NCBI GenBank assembly: GCA_025200525.1
Contig: CM045763.1
Span: 158,602,246-158,666,245, forward strand
Direction of reading: 5' to 3'
Source of the DNA: Camellia lanceoleosa
Taxonomy: Eukaryota; Streptophyta; Magnoliopsida; Ericales; Theaceae
DNA: 64,000 nt
Shown: positions 47,297-58,435 of the stretch, one piece after another
How the letters are laid out: the number at the start of each line of letters is the position of its first letter
Position numbering within the stretch: position 1 is the first letter of the stretch
Notes under the pieces: generated by a model
The model's input: the letters and a program-made list of their open reading frames with translations, nothing else
What the model was told of the DNA's origin: nothing
The model's database searches: none
Program-made: the position numbers and the translations under genes

Positions 47297-47721
47297 GAGA
47301 GGAAGTGTGTTGGGCAAGTTTTTGGTTTTGGCCAAAATTTTCTAACCCCAAACCATGAGGGGTGGTCATGTATTTATAGAAAGACACTATCTCACATGAG
47401 AAATATCTGTAAGAAGCTAGTTGGTGCAAGACATGTAGATGGGGGGACAATTGGCTGCAAAATATCTGCTGGCCGCTAGACATGGTTGCCCGACCATTAA
47501 GGTGCACGGTCAGCCACTTGTTGGCCAGTAGGTCTTTACGTGGTAAGGCTAGAAAAAAATTATGTTTTGGTTCAAAGGGGGTGCAAGGTTTAGGTTCTGA
47601 AATTTGAAAACCAAAGCCTTTTGCTGAAGAAATTGAATGATTGTATAGTGCAACATTTCATCATCAAGTGTTCAACGTGAGGTGCCCAAGTCTTAAGTGT
47701 AGTCAAAATGGAGTGTCTACA
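47297..47721 (-). mobile_element. Solo LTR D, remaining part
   Basis: Continues D after B. It aligns with the last 450 bases of E (around 52930-53364), for example CCAAAATTTTCTAACC in both. It ends GAGTGTCTACA, followed by TSD tagat at 47722. On the minus strand D therefore starts TGTAGACACTCC, like B's LTR. Confidence 0.85.
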
Positions 47722-50073
47722 TAGATGAAATTCTTCATGTCCATATCTCGGATTTTGGCTAAGGGTTTAGCCTTTACGCACTTCATGAAGTAGTCAATTA
47801 CTACTAGTAGGAACTTCCTCTGTCTAGTTGCCTGGGGTAATTGCCCAACAAGATCTATGCCAGGGGTTGGATACTGGATTCAGATCTGCAGTTAGCTGGT
47901 GTATCAAAGGTACAAACCTTTGACACTTCTTGCATTTCCTTACATAGGCTTCAGCATCCTTTTATATGTAAGACCACAAGTATCCTTGAGATATAGCCCT
48001 GTGAGCAAGTGATTTCCCCCTAACATGGATTCCACAAATTCCCTTATCGATCTCATACAGAAAGTCCTCAACCTAGAATGGATGCACACATCGCAGGAGT
48101 GGTCCAGTGAAGGATCTTCTGTACAGATAGCCCTCTGCTTATATACAGAACCTGGTCAACATCAATCTGATCTTATGTGCTTCTTTTCTGTCTGCTGGCA
48201 GCCTGCCATCTCTAAGGAACACAACTATGGCGTCCATCCAGCTTGGACCCATCTACACGCACATCGCTTTGTACTTTGTTATTAGGGACTCTATATTAGG
48301 GCCCAATAGGTAGTCCACTATTATTGTCCTTGCCTTTCCTAACTTTATCGCATTGGCAAGGTTAGCCAGTGCATTGGCATGGCTATTATCATCTCAGCTA
48401 ACCTACTGCAGCTGGCAGCTTTGGAAACATGTTAACAACTTGACCACCTCCTTGACATAGTCTATCATTCTCTTATCCCAGGCTGCGTATTCACTGGCCG
48501 CTTGATTCACAATAAGCTGGGAGTCACAAAATACTACCACCTCGTCAGCTTCCACAGTCGCTGCCAATTTCAGTCTAGTAATCAGCACCACGTACTCTGC
48601 CTTGTTATTTAAGGCGTTGAACTCCAAACGGATGGATTGTTCTATCATTTGCCCATCTGGCGATACCAAAACCAGTCTTGCCCCTGCTCGTTGTCGGTTT
48701 AAGCTACCATCGACAAAATGGCAGAAGGAGTCGCCGATGTAAATATCGTAGGGTTTTAGCCTTTCTTTTTTCCTTCTTTTGTTCTACCGGTGTGGGGTTT
48801 CATGGCCCCAATTGGTTTTCTTCTTCCTCTCCAGGGCATCCTATGCTACAACTCACCTATGCCCGCCTTGGGATCACATCTGGAGAGAACTCTGCCACAA
48901 AGTTGGCCAAAACTTAGCCCTTAATTGTTGTGCTCAACCTGAATTCTAAGTCATTTTGACCCAGAACTACAGCCCATCGAGCGACTTTGCCTGTTAGGTC
49001 CCCATGCTGCAATAGGGACTTTAGTGGATGTTCAGTTAGCACCACAATCTTGTGGGCTTGAAAGCAGTGGTTTAACTTTTTCGAGGCCATTACCAGGGCC
49101 AATGTGAACTTCTCCAGAGGCAGGTACCTGGCTTTTGCATTTGCCAAGGTTTTACTCACATAGTACACTTCCTTCTGCTCACATTCTTCTTTTTAGATTA
49201 CCACGACACTCACAACATGGTCTGAAACTGTTAAGTACAAGAACAATTCATTTTCCGATACTGGGTTTGACAACATTGGTGGGGTTTTCAAGTATTTCTT
49301 CAAGTTTGCCAGAGCTACTTCGCATTCTTCTATCCACATAAAGTTTGTGGCCTTCTTCAATAAGCCAAAAAATTATTTGCATTTATCTGAACTTCAGTTA
49401 ATGAGCCTATTCAGGGCTGTTACCATTCCAGTCAAAGTCTGGACTTGTTTGGTTGTTGTTGAGCACTTCAAGTCAAGGATGGCCCTGATCTAATCTGGGC
49501 TCGCTTCAATACCCCTCCCGGTTACCAAGTACCCTAGGAACTTACCAGATCCAACTCCAAATGCGCACTTCATAGCATTGAGTCAAAGCCAATATGTTCT
49601 CAATATGTCAAGGACCACCTTCAGGTCGGCCAAATGGTTCCCAGGTTCCTTGGTTTTAATAACCATATTGTCTATGTAGACCTCCATTGCCTTCCTTATA
49701 AAATGTTTGAATATCTTGGTGACCAATCTTTGGTAAGTCGCTTCTACATTCGTCAACCCAAAAGGCATTACTCTGTAGCAATAGAGTCCTTTAGGGGTGA
49801 TGAATGTTGTCTTCTCTTCGTCTAGGGCATACATTGCTATATGGTGATAACCTCTGTATACGTCCACAAAACTCATCCTCCTATGCCCTGATGTGATGAA
49901 TCTTGGGCAATGAAAAACTATCCTTGGGGCAAGCCTTGTTCAGGCTTGTGAAGTCCACGCAAACCTTCCACTTCCCATTCTTCTTCTTCACCACCACTGT
50001 ATTGGTGGGATAATTTATTTCTCTGATGGCTTGTGCCTCAAATAGCTTGTCTACTTCTTCCTCAACTGCCTAC
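47722..50073 (-). pseudogene. RT, RNase H, second RNase H and first half of integrase of element A
   Basis: Read right to left: RT from about 50055 (INYPTNTVVVKKKNGKWKVC); MSFVDVYRGYHHIAMYALDE (49876, first catalytic Asp); MPFGLTNVEATYQRLV; then YIDNMVIKTK, where the second Asp of the YxDD site has become Asn. Classical RNase H: YYVSKTLANAKARYLPLEK (49168-48914). Second RNase H: FNALNNKAEYVVLITRLKLA and DEVVVFCDSQLIVNQ (48669-48403). Integrase zinc-finger remnants lie near 48000-47930 and the core start GIDLVGQLPQATRQRKFLLV to DMDMKNFI at 47860-47727. It is cut by D and resumes at 9609. Several stops and at least one indel (near 49890) break the frame. Confidence 0.88.
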
Positions 50074-53000
50074 TGTAGCTCAACTTTTTGTGCCCCCTTT
50101 TCAAAAGACGAATAAGCCCTACAGTTTGAACTCCCGTGGTTTTAAATTTGATCTCACAAGTGCAATGTGAAATAAATAAACATCAAAGAGTCCAAATCCA
50201 ACAAATCTTTTGGAAAATTAATTTTGAATCAAATTGCCAAAAATGGACTGTTTTGCCAGATATAGAGTTGCCACCTAAATATTTTTGGGAAATTTAGGAA
50301 ACCCATGACTCATGCCAAAGGCCACGTGTCCGTCATTATCAAGATTGTCTCAGTTCGGGAACTTAGGTACAAGAGGGGAAGGTCATGAATTGAGCACCCC
50401 CGCTTACTCGATCAAAGATCGGCCTCTACTAATCATGATATGAATCTTATCTACACTATATGCTCTTGTTCCGATTATTAAGCTAGCATTGCTATGTGAT
50501 GCGCACACACACAAGTATAGACTAACTTGCAAGAATTAGAACATTTGGCTCATGCTCATTTACAAAACTATTTCGAATATGTACCACTTGAAAAAGTGAT
50601 CACATATGAACTTTACTCAAATTATTCCAATTCAAGAAATTAGCCTTCACCTACAGGCATTCAAGCAATTTTATCAATTAAGCACTTAGTCTCATGAGAA
50701 GCATGCTAGACATGGTAACAATCACACTTATGCAATATGCTAAAGCAAGTAAAAGCTCACCTAGTATTCCAAGAAAAAAAGATGACAAAGTATAGAAAAA
50801 AATGCATGATCCTCATTATGCAATATGGCTAATGCAACGCATGCAATATGCAATTACTAGGGTCGACTACTAATATGGCATATGAAGCAATTTGATAGCA
50901 TGCGGTCTAAGCACGTATTCAAAGAAGTATTTAAACTACAATGCAAGTTAGAATGATGTATCGAGCCTAAGTGCATGCAAAACAAGTGGATGCAAACATG
51001 GAGTATGCTAAAAAAAACATGATGCCCTAAACTAACCATCATAAGTAGTTAAATAAAAGGGAAAAAGATGTGGGGTTGAAAGACATACACATTGTTACAG
51101 GTTTGCCCTCACACAGGAGGGACCGAATGAACTAACTAGCTAATCTAATTAACTAACTATTACAAAGCGAATTAACTAATTATTACAAACCAAATGAAAC
51201 TAACTACTCTAGCTAGTCATTACAACATCATAATCTAACTAATTATTTACAATAGTTAATTAATTACAAAATTCTAATTAGCTAATTAATTAATTACAAC
51301 ATGAGGTAACTAAATTAACTACTCTAATTACTCCTCCTCGGGAAACGAAGAATGCTCATGCATGCGCGGACTTGCCACTCGAAGAAGCCGTTGTTTTCTG
51401 CTGCTTGATGCCTCTGTTGCACAGTAGAACACTTGCACTAATTTCCACCTCAGAACCAACTCTGTTTTGTTTTAACAAGTCACTGTTGGATTTGGCAAAG
51501 GTGGCCGGCAGGCTAGAAGTGGTGGCTCATCACACAAATGATGGCTCACATTCACAGTGAGGTGGCTTTGGCCATCAAGCACGGTTCTTTCTGTTGCAAC
51601 AAAGAGCAAACAGTGCACAATACAAGGTATTCTCAAGGGTTGTTCGCACAACTTACCCCTCCTTATCATCAGATAGCTCAAAGGAATGGTAAACTTGATT
51701 CACAAATCATCAATCGATACAATTTCATTGCATGATAGCCTATGAACCAATGTGTGCAAGTTTAATAAATGCATCAAATAAAAACTCTCAAACCCCCTCC
51801 CTATCATGGATTGATCAAGGGAAGTGGTTGACAATGACTCTTGAACCGTTTTCATCACTAATGAGTATGAAACGACTCAAGACTCAAAGGTTCGATTAAC
51901 GTCTGATTGAACCCAAACCAAGTTATTATCTTGCATCATTTTAGTTCTCATTTTATTACTCCATTTTAATTTACCAACCATTCCTTAGTAAATTAAGTCC
52001 AATAGTGAAAATTAGGTCCTCTAATGGAAAGAAGCATCAAACCAAGAGTTGTTTTGGGCATGAGAGAAATGTCATGTCGTTGGCAATGAACCCCCAAAGG
52101 GATTAAACCATTACGCACAAGGCCTCAATCTCATGCTTTAAATAAGCAATTAGTTTGAACTAACTTTCAAAGCAAAGCAAAAGCCAAGAAAGAAGGGAGG
52201 TTGCAGAGGTGATTAATGGTGATCACAAGTATGGAAAGTCATAAATAAATGCTATCAACTCAAATAGGATGGTGGCTAAGGCCTAGACCACTAAACCTAT
52301 GAGGACAATTACACTACAAGCATACGATACAAGGCTCAAATGCAATAAACACTTAAAAACAATTCTAAGATAGTGCTAAATAAGTCTAAAACATGTTGTA
52401 ATTAAGACAAAAATAGCTAGAACAATAAACTAAAACATGAAGCATGCTAGGCTAGTAAGCAAGACACAAGAAGGGAAGGCTACCCCCTCCAATTTTGGAC
52501 TTCAAAACAACATTTTAGCTACTGAAATAACTCTCAAAATTAGTGTTTAAAAGCTATAAAAAAATAAGATAGTGTAAATGTGGGAAACACAAGGGTAACG
52601 GCTAGATAAGCAAGGTGGAAAAAGAGGTGAATCACCCCTCCACCCTTTAGTGCCTTAAACCACAAGTTTTTGCCCAAAATTACATAGTCTAAACATGCCA
52701 AAAACAATAAAAAAAATAGTGGGAAAACAATAGGAAAATAGCAAACAAAACCAAGGAAACAAGCTAAGCCTTATACCTCTTGAAGATGAGAGCACTTCCA
52801 AGCAACAATTCAACACAAACACACCCTCAAAAGCTCAAAAAGGGCTCAAAAGTACCTCAGCTCAAAGATGGTAAGGTTTGGTTTAGAGTGTATAGGCAAA
52901 GGTTCAAGAAATTTGCAAGAGAGAGAGAGAATTATAGAGAGAGAAAATAATTTGCACCAAAATTTTCTAACCTTTAAAGCAAGAGGGGAGGTCCTCTATA

Positions 53001-53364
53001 TATAGAAAAACATCACACTCCCTCAGAAATATCAACACATACACGTGTAAGAAGGTGCATGCATCTATACCAACAGTTGGCACAGCTGGCAGAAAAATAT
53101 CTGCAAAACACACTTGTGGCCGACAGCCCAAATCTGTGGCCGGTAGCCAATAGCAGGGGCTGGCAGGCCACAAGAAGTTGCAGACTTGAAAAACTCTGGT
53201 TTTGGTCTAAAACAAGGCAAAAGGTGTGTAGGGTTTGAAAGGCTCAAAGCTATGGCGTTCCGCTGAGGACTTCCGAGCACTTAACAGGTATACACACATT
53301 CATCATTGGGTGTGCAAATGGTGACATTCAAATCGTGAAAGTGGTCAAAAATGGGGTGTCTACA
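50074..53364 (-). mobile_element. Solo LTR E (3291 bp), relative of D and B LTR
   Basis: Plus-strand ends are TGTAGCTCAA and GGGGTGTCTACA. Flanking 5-mers are cctac (50069-50073) and cctgc (53365-53369), a TSD with one transition. It aligns with D over most of its length, and on the minus strand starts TGTAGACACCCCATTTTTGACC as B's LTR does. No internal region is present. It interrupts A between protease and RT. It contains ATTAATTAATTACAAC-type AT repeats (51230-51300) and a GA tract at 52918-52950. No gene inside. Confidence 0.87.
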
Positions 53365-54060
53365 CCTGCACATGAATCAATGTCGACCTTCTTGCTCTCT
53401 GGACAACTAGTTTTGCTGACCTGTCTACATTGAATCTGTGATAGGTGACCTTAGGGCTGATCCCTGACATCTCATACGGTGTCCAAGCAAACACCTTTGT
53501 GTTCTCTCTCAAGAAAGCCTCCAGTTCTCTTTCTTTTTCCTCGGCTCTTAGCCGAGGAGGAAGAATTGTTTATTATCTCCTTCTTACACCAGAACCTTTT
53601 TCAATGGTTTTTCACTCTTCTGGGCAGGTGCTTTGCCGACGTCCTCCAAGACCTCGTGGTCTTCGCTTTTAATCTCTGCACTTTCTGCTTCCCTTATATT
53701 ATAAGTGCACTTGGTCTCCCTTACTTCTTCAATCCCCTAATCAGTTGGAAATCGCAACAGTTGGTGCAGCATGAAAGGAACAGCCCTAATTACATGTAAC
53801 CAAGGTCGTCCCAAAATGATGTTGTATGGGAAAGGAGTATCTATCACAGTAAACTCCGTTATTACCTTTTTGCTCCTTACCTGTACCTCTAAATTTGTGG
53901 CTCCGAGAGGCCATGTTGGTGTCCCATTGAATATGACCATAGGGGTATCAGATTGCTCTAAATCATCTGGGTAGAGGCCAAGCTCCTTGTAACATCTGAC
54001 ATACATGATGTCACAAGAGGTGCCTTGATCGATCAGTATACGTCTTATCTAGCAATCTCC
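53365..54060 (-). pseudogene. Protease region of element A
   Basis: The minus strand carries ILIDQGTSCDIMYVRCYKEL at 54040-53980. The Asp-Gln-Gly-Thr/Ser active site is the variant often seen in Tat-type proteases instead of Asp-Thr/Ser-Gly. FNGTPTWPLGATNLEVQV and NIILGRPWLHVIRAVPFMLH follow. A stop interrupts the stretch just before the active site (GDC-stop-IRRI). The ORF ends at 53737. The rest up to E is a degraded linker. Gag lies upstream, RT downstream beyond E. Confidence 0.85.
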
Positions 54061-55960
54061 AATCTTCAAAGTTACCACCAGGGCATCATTATGCAGATGC
54101 TGCACTATGTCCAAGTCTACTTCAGTAAAAGAAATCATTAGTCCCTGATATTCATTTGTTTTGGGCTTCTTTTGCTGGACCTGATCTACATGTTGCAGGT
54201 GTCTCACTCTCTGGGTCTCCCCTCGAACTTCGTTCTCATTGACCTTCGAGTGAATCACATTGATTACCTGAGGTCCCTCCGCCTACTGCAGTAGTGGTGG
54301 TGGATATGGTGCTACTGGTGCTTGGGGCAGCCTCGCATGTTCTTTCCTTGTCTTCGCCTCATCCACTAGGTCTCTCAAGTGACCCTGTCTGACCAGATCC
54401 TCCAAGTGTGACTTCAGAGCCCTGCATTCCTAAGTTAGATGTCCATCCTCATTATGGTTGGCACAATGCTGCCCAATGCTCCTACCCATGAACTCGCTAG
54501 GGATCTTCTTCGGTGCTCTGTAGTACAGCTGGTTCCTGATCCTCTTCAAAAATTTATAGATCAGGATCCTGAATACCATGCTGACTGCTTGCATAGCTCT
54601 CGTTCTTGTTTCTTGCCTGTCAACACTGGCATTCCCCCTGCCTCGCTTCGGCGAGTAGTTTCTCCTTTCTTATTTTGGTGTCCTCGTTCCTTGTGTATCT
54701 TCCTCTGCTCTAGCATACTTCTCAATCTGTGCCATGAGCTCTTCCATGCTCTTTGGTAGGGTTTTTGTTAGTGATTTCCGAAGCGAGCATTTATCATCCA
54801 GGTCATTCTTGAAAGACACGACTACCAACTCCTGGTTACAAGCCGGAATCTGGTTGTACACCTCGTAGTATCTCTTGGCATAAGGCATGAGGCCTTCACC
54901 ATCTCTAATCTTCAAAGCCAATAGGGAATCTACCCTCAGTGGCTGTGACTTGTTCGTAACAAACTTAGCCACAAACATCTTGGCCAGGCCTTTCCAACTC
55001 TTTACACTCCCTTTTGGCAGTTTATGGAACCAATCTGTTGCTATCTCCCAAAGGATGATAGGAATACTTTGCACAGTAGATGTTTATTCCTGCTCCACAA
55101 AGCTATGAATTCAAATACAAACCAACATGAACGTTTGGATTAGACTTATCGTCGTAGATCTGAAACCTCGACATGTTGAATCTCTTCAAAGCCTCAAATG
55201 TATCCAACTCCACCGAGAATGGCGTCCTAGGCTTGACGGTAGATGTGATCTCAGTGTTAAGTCTCTTTCTCTAGAGGTAATCTCTCAGATCCTCATTTGT
55301 TCTATCGGGAGCTCAGCTATCTGTAGATTTTAGCCTCTTCGACATGCTGCTCCCAGTGTAATTGTGCGTCCTCTTGGACTTGCCTTCATCCATTGCATCA
55401 AAATAGAGGTCCTTCCCTTGGATATGCTAAGATCCCTTGACATAGGTTCCCTTGGTTCTTAGTGTCCTCTGCGACTCACCTCATACTGACTCTATTCTCA
55501 TGATATCCCGTGACAGCCAATGTAAGTTTTCATGTCCCTTACCATGCTGTGGGACAGCTGGGATTGTCTTTTGTCCTCCTTTCTAGGCATCAGTTTTGGC
55601 TACTGGTGCCGGTGTGTCCTGCAACGGGAATGTTGGTTGCATTACGTTTTTTTACATCATGAAGTTGACCACTGTCTGCAGGTTTGACAACTTGTTCGCT
55701 ATATCTTTCATCTCCTTATCCCCTCTCAAGCATCTATCCTTCCAGCTCGGACATTGCTTTCATTGTAATACTCATCTAGGCCTCCCTTCTTTGGGCCATT
55801 GCGCACCTTGCCGGCATTATTTGCCCCATGATTCGGTTCCTATACTCCTTCATTACAGTTTTCTTCTCTAGTATTAGGATCCACATGCTCCTCCTCCTTA
55901 CTGTGGATGTTGGCCCCAATTCTCTCTTCATGCCCGTTGTTGGCCGTTTATTCTTCTTAA
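54061..55960 (-). pseudogene. gag of element A
   Basis: The minus strand encodes the Tat-type capsid at 55074-54670: WEIATDWFHKLPKGSVKSWK, FVAKFVTNKSQPLRVDSLLA, YEVYNQIPACNQELVVVSFK. Further on is a zinc-finger remnant HCANHNEDGHLT-stop-EC (about 54480-54430) followed by LKSHLEDLVRQGHLRDLVDE. The 210-base ORF at 54258-54049 links Gag to protease. The N-terminal part (55100-55960) has lost its frame through several stops and shifts and cannot be delimited. Confidence 0.8.
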
Positions 55961-55961
55961 G

Positions 55962-55979
55962 TTCCCACAGACGGCGCCA
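55962..55979 (-). other. Primer binding site of element A
   Basis: The minus strand reads TGGCGCCGTCTGTGGGAA five bases after the 5' LTR end (which ends ...ACACCCA at 55985). This string is a recurrent primer site in plant Tat-type gypsy elements. Confidence 0.8.
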
Positions 55980-55984
55980 AATTA

Positions 55985-56520
55985 TGGGTGTTTATTTCCG
56001 ACCACACAACCAAATGGGGAACTCAGTTGGAGAGCATCAGTAGAATAGATTGAGCCAACCACCTGCCAATAAGAAGATGAGAATTTGCGGTGGTTTGTCT
56101 ACCTGGGGGCACTCCGAAGATCAAGTCAATAATTTTATCTCTCATAGATATCAAAATAGTACTTAAACTACAAGTCAAAGAACACATACCTCAGACCCAC
56201 AAGGGTACCTCACTTTTATAACCAACAGTGACCTAGTCACTTAGAAGCCTCACTTCATTGGACTCATGCTTAATGTTCATCTGGACTCTTGGCCAGATAT
56301 GGATAAACTTCTCATAAGCCTTATCTTTATCCAGACTGAGAGTCTCTTCTGTTCTTGGACTCTTGTCACTAATCTGGATACCTCGGGATCCCGATATCAC
56401 TGCAGAACATCTCGGCAATCCCGTGGTCACCTCGGCAACATAACTCATCCACGTGGCACCGTAGCGGACATCTTAGGCTATCTTGGCCACATGGCGTCAT
56501 TTGCAAAATACTTCCCTACA
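55985..56520 (-). repeat. 5' LTR of element A
   Basis: On the minus strand it starts TGTAGGGAAGTATTTTGC and ends AAATAAACACCCA next to the primer site. About 88% identical by eye to 3554-4090. Confidence 0.9.
56213..56221 (-). promoter_or_regulatory. TATA-like box in 5' LTR of A
   Basis: TTATAAAAG on the minus strand, shared with the 3' LTR copy at 3784-3792. Confidence 0.5.
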
Positions 56521-58239
56521 TTCATACGATAGAATGTTAGGAGTTAGCAAGTTAAATTACAACGAAGGACCCGAGTCACATGAGCAGTTACATGGACCAC
56601 TAGGCTAACTACCATGTGTCTAATTTATATTTAAGAGTTGTATAAAATTAGGAAAAGTAAGAGTTTAATTGACAAATAATTTAATACCTTTTCTAATTTT
56701 ATAATGCTCATAAAATTAGTTTTTTTTTAATTATTTTTTTATAATTTTTAGCCACTAAAAACAAATTTAGTAGTTTTTTGTTTTTCAAAATCAAAAAATC
56801 AAAAATCAAAATCAATATATATGTTTTAAATGTTTTTAAAATGTTGTAATAGTAAATAGATTTGATAAGATTGTAATTATGTAATGTTTTTTTTTAAAAA
56901 ATGACATTTAATAGGTGTTATTTATTTATTTAAAAATCAAAAGTAATAAATTTGCCATGAAATTGAGTAAGATAAGACCTTAGCCATTGTATTTGATTTT
57001 TTAATTCAAAATAAAACAAATTTTACTAATATAATTTGGATAAATCTACAACTAATGAGGAGGTTCGTCAATAGGTATTCTTTTTAATTTTTTAAAAGTT
57101 AAAATATACAAATTTAGCTTTCGGGTTTTTCAAATTTAGCCAATAGTTTTGATATAGTTGTATCCAGATAGGATTTTAAAAAGGTTAGGTAATTGGTGTT
57201 ATTTTAAATCTAAAAATTAACAAAGTTAATTGTTAGCCCAAATGCATTTTTTATTTATTTATTTATTTATTTTTAAAATCTGCAAATTAACTAAATTTGC
57301 ACTCTCAAAGCAGCATGTTGTAGATTCGTTTTTAATTTTTATTTAGTTTTTGTATTCTTTTGGTTGTAATATTTTCATAATTTTTTTTTTTATTAAATTT
57401 GATTGTGCATACTTTAACAAACATTGTCAATTTGTCATGTTCTATAAGTCAAACAAAGATAAAAAATAAAAAATAAAGTTAGAAACGGAAAATACAAAAA
57501 ACATTGCAATTTGATAGCAATAAATGAAACGTGTGTGAAATTTGTTTCAAGCTTTCAGATGTGGAGAGCAGCACTTACAGAGTTAGTAACCTTAACCATC
57601 ACCATCGTCTATGTTTGGACTCAAATGGACCTAAACCAAAACTCATAGTCCCCATTGCCATCATATTCATCGCCTTCTTCTTCCTGATGGTCATGGTCCC
57701 CGTCTCCAGTGGCCACATGAGCCCGATCTTCACCTTCATTGCCACCTTCAAGAGTGTCATAACCTTCCATGCTGGTCTTCTGGGGATTTTTTCCATTTCA
57801 GAGAGCGACTACTGAGCCACGTAAGGACCAGGAGGTCACGTGCCCCTCCTGAATTTTGTATTTTTTTTTTTTTACAAATATAAAGAAAATATTTTAAATA
57901 AAAAGAATTATAAAAATATTATTAGATTGAAATGTCAAGAACATTTTAAAAATTATGAAAATAATAATGGTTATTTTGATTGAAAATGAAGAGACTAATA
58001 TAAACCGTATTATTTATGAAAATTTTAAATGTAATGGTGATGTCATTATCATTGACATTCACGTATAAATAATCTCACTATAAAAATATGAAATATATTA
58101 GATTGTTAGTTACATTTGACATGTAAGGTTCACTCTCTATGTGTTTATTTATTATTAGTTAGTGATATCGCATACTAATGATGACGTGATATTACCATTA
58201 GGAGTTTTCTTAAGTGTGCAAGTGCACACCATGTGCCAC
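56521..58239. other. AT-rich flank, no supported gene
   Basis: Long A/T runs and TTTATTTATTTATTTA at 57255. A plus-strand ORF at 57531-57815 starts in a Cys/His-containing stretch and becomes hydrophobic; the opposite strand is acidic. Neither resembles a known protein. A GTGCCCCTCCTGAATTTTGT string near 57840 and CTCCGCTAATTTAACTTTCT near 58658 look like paired repeat edges, but no boundary can be proven. Confidence 0.4.
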
Positions 58240-58435
58240 TTATACAAAAAGTGTAAGTATAAGGTGTAAGTATAAGTATAAGGTGTAAGTGTAAGGTGTA
58301 AGGTGTAAGTAGGTTGCATATGGTGTGCAACCTCAAAAAAGGTGTAAGTGTAAGGTTTAATTTTTCACAAAATGTGTAAGTGTTAGGTGTAAGTGTAAGG
58401 TATAAGATGTAAGGTGTAAGTTGCACACCATAACC
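58225..58435. repeat. GGTGTAAGTATAA-type short tandem repeat
   Basis: About 18 copies of GTGTAAG/GTATAAG words in about 200 bases, interrupted by TTGCATATGGTGTGCAACC (58313-58331), itself an imperfect palindrome. The block is bordered by TGCACACCATG (58222) and GTTGCACACCATA (58420). Confidence 0.8.

Larger units (their letters stand above)
3554..56520 (-). mobile_element. Element A: Tat-like Ty3/gypsy retrotransposon, split by nested insertions
   Basis: Two 537/536-bp LTRs face the same way at 3554-4090 and 55985-56520. Between them, on the minus strand, lie a primer site, gag, protease, RT, RNase H, a second RNase H and integrase, in gypsy order. An antisense ORF lies between integrase and the 3' LTR. 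Insertions D (with B, C and F inside it) and E account for most of the 53 kb; A itself is about 11.5 kb. Removing D and one copy of its TSD rejoins the integrase in frame. The second RNase H and the antisense ORF place A in the Tat group (established for that lineage). No 5-bp TSD is visible: the flanks are tattg at 3549-3553 and ttcat at 56521-56525. The LTRs differ at roughly 65 positions, so A is old. Confidence 0.88.

Noticed and set aside
57531..57815. 95-residue ORF with a Cys/His start and a hydrophobic end
   Set aside because: No recognised family, flanked by AT-rich DNA without splice or promoter signals; the opposite strand is equally open.
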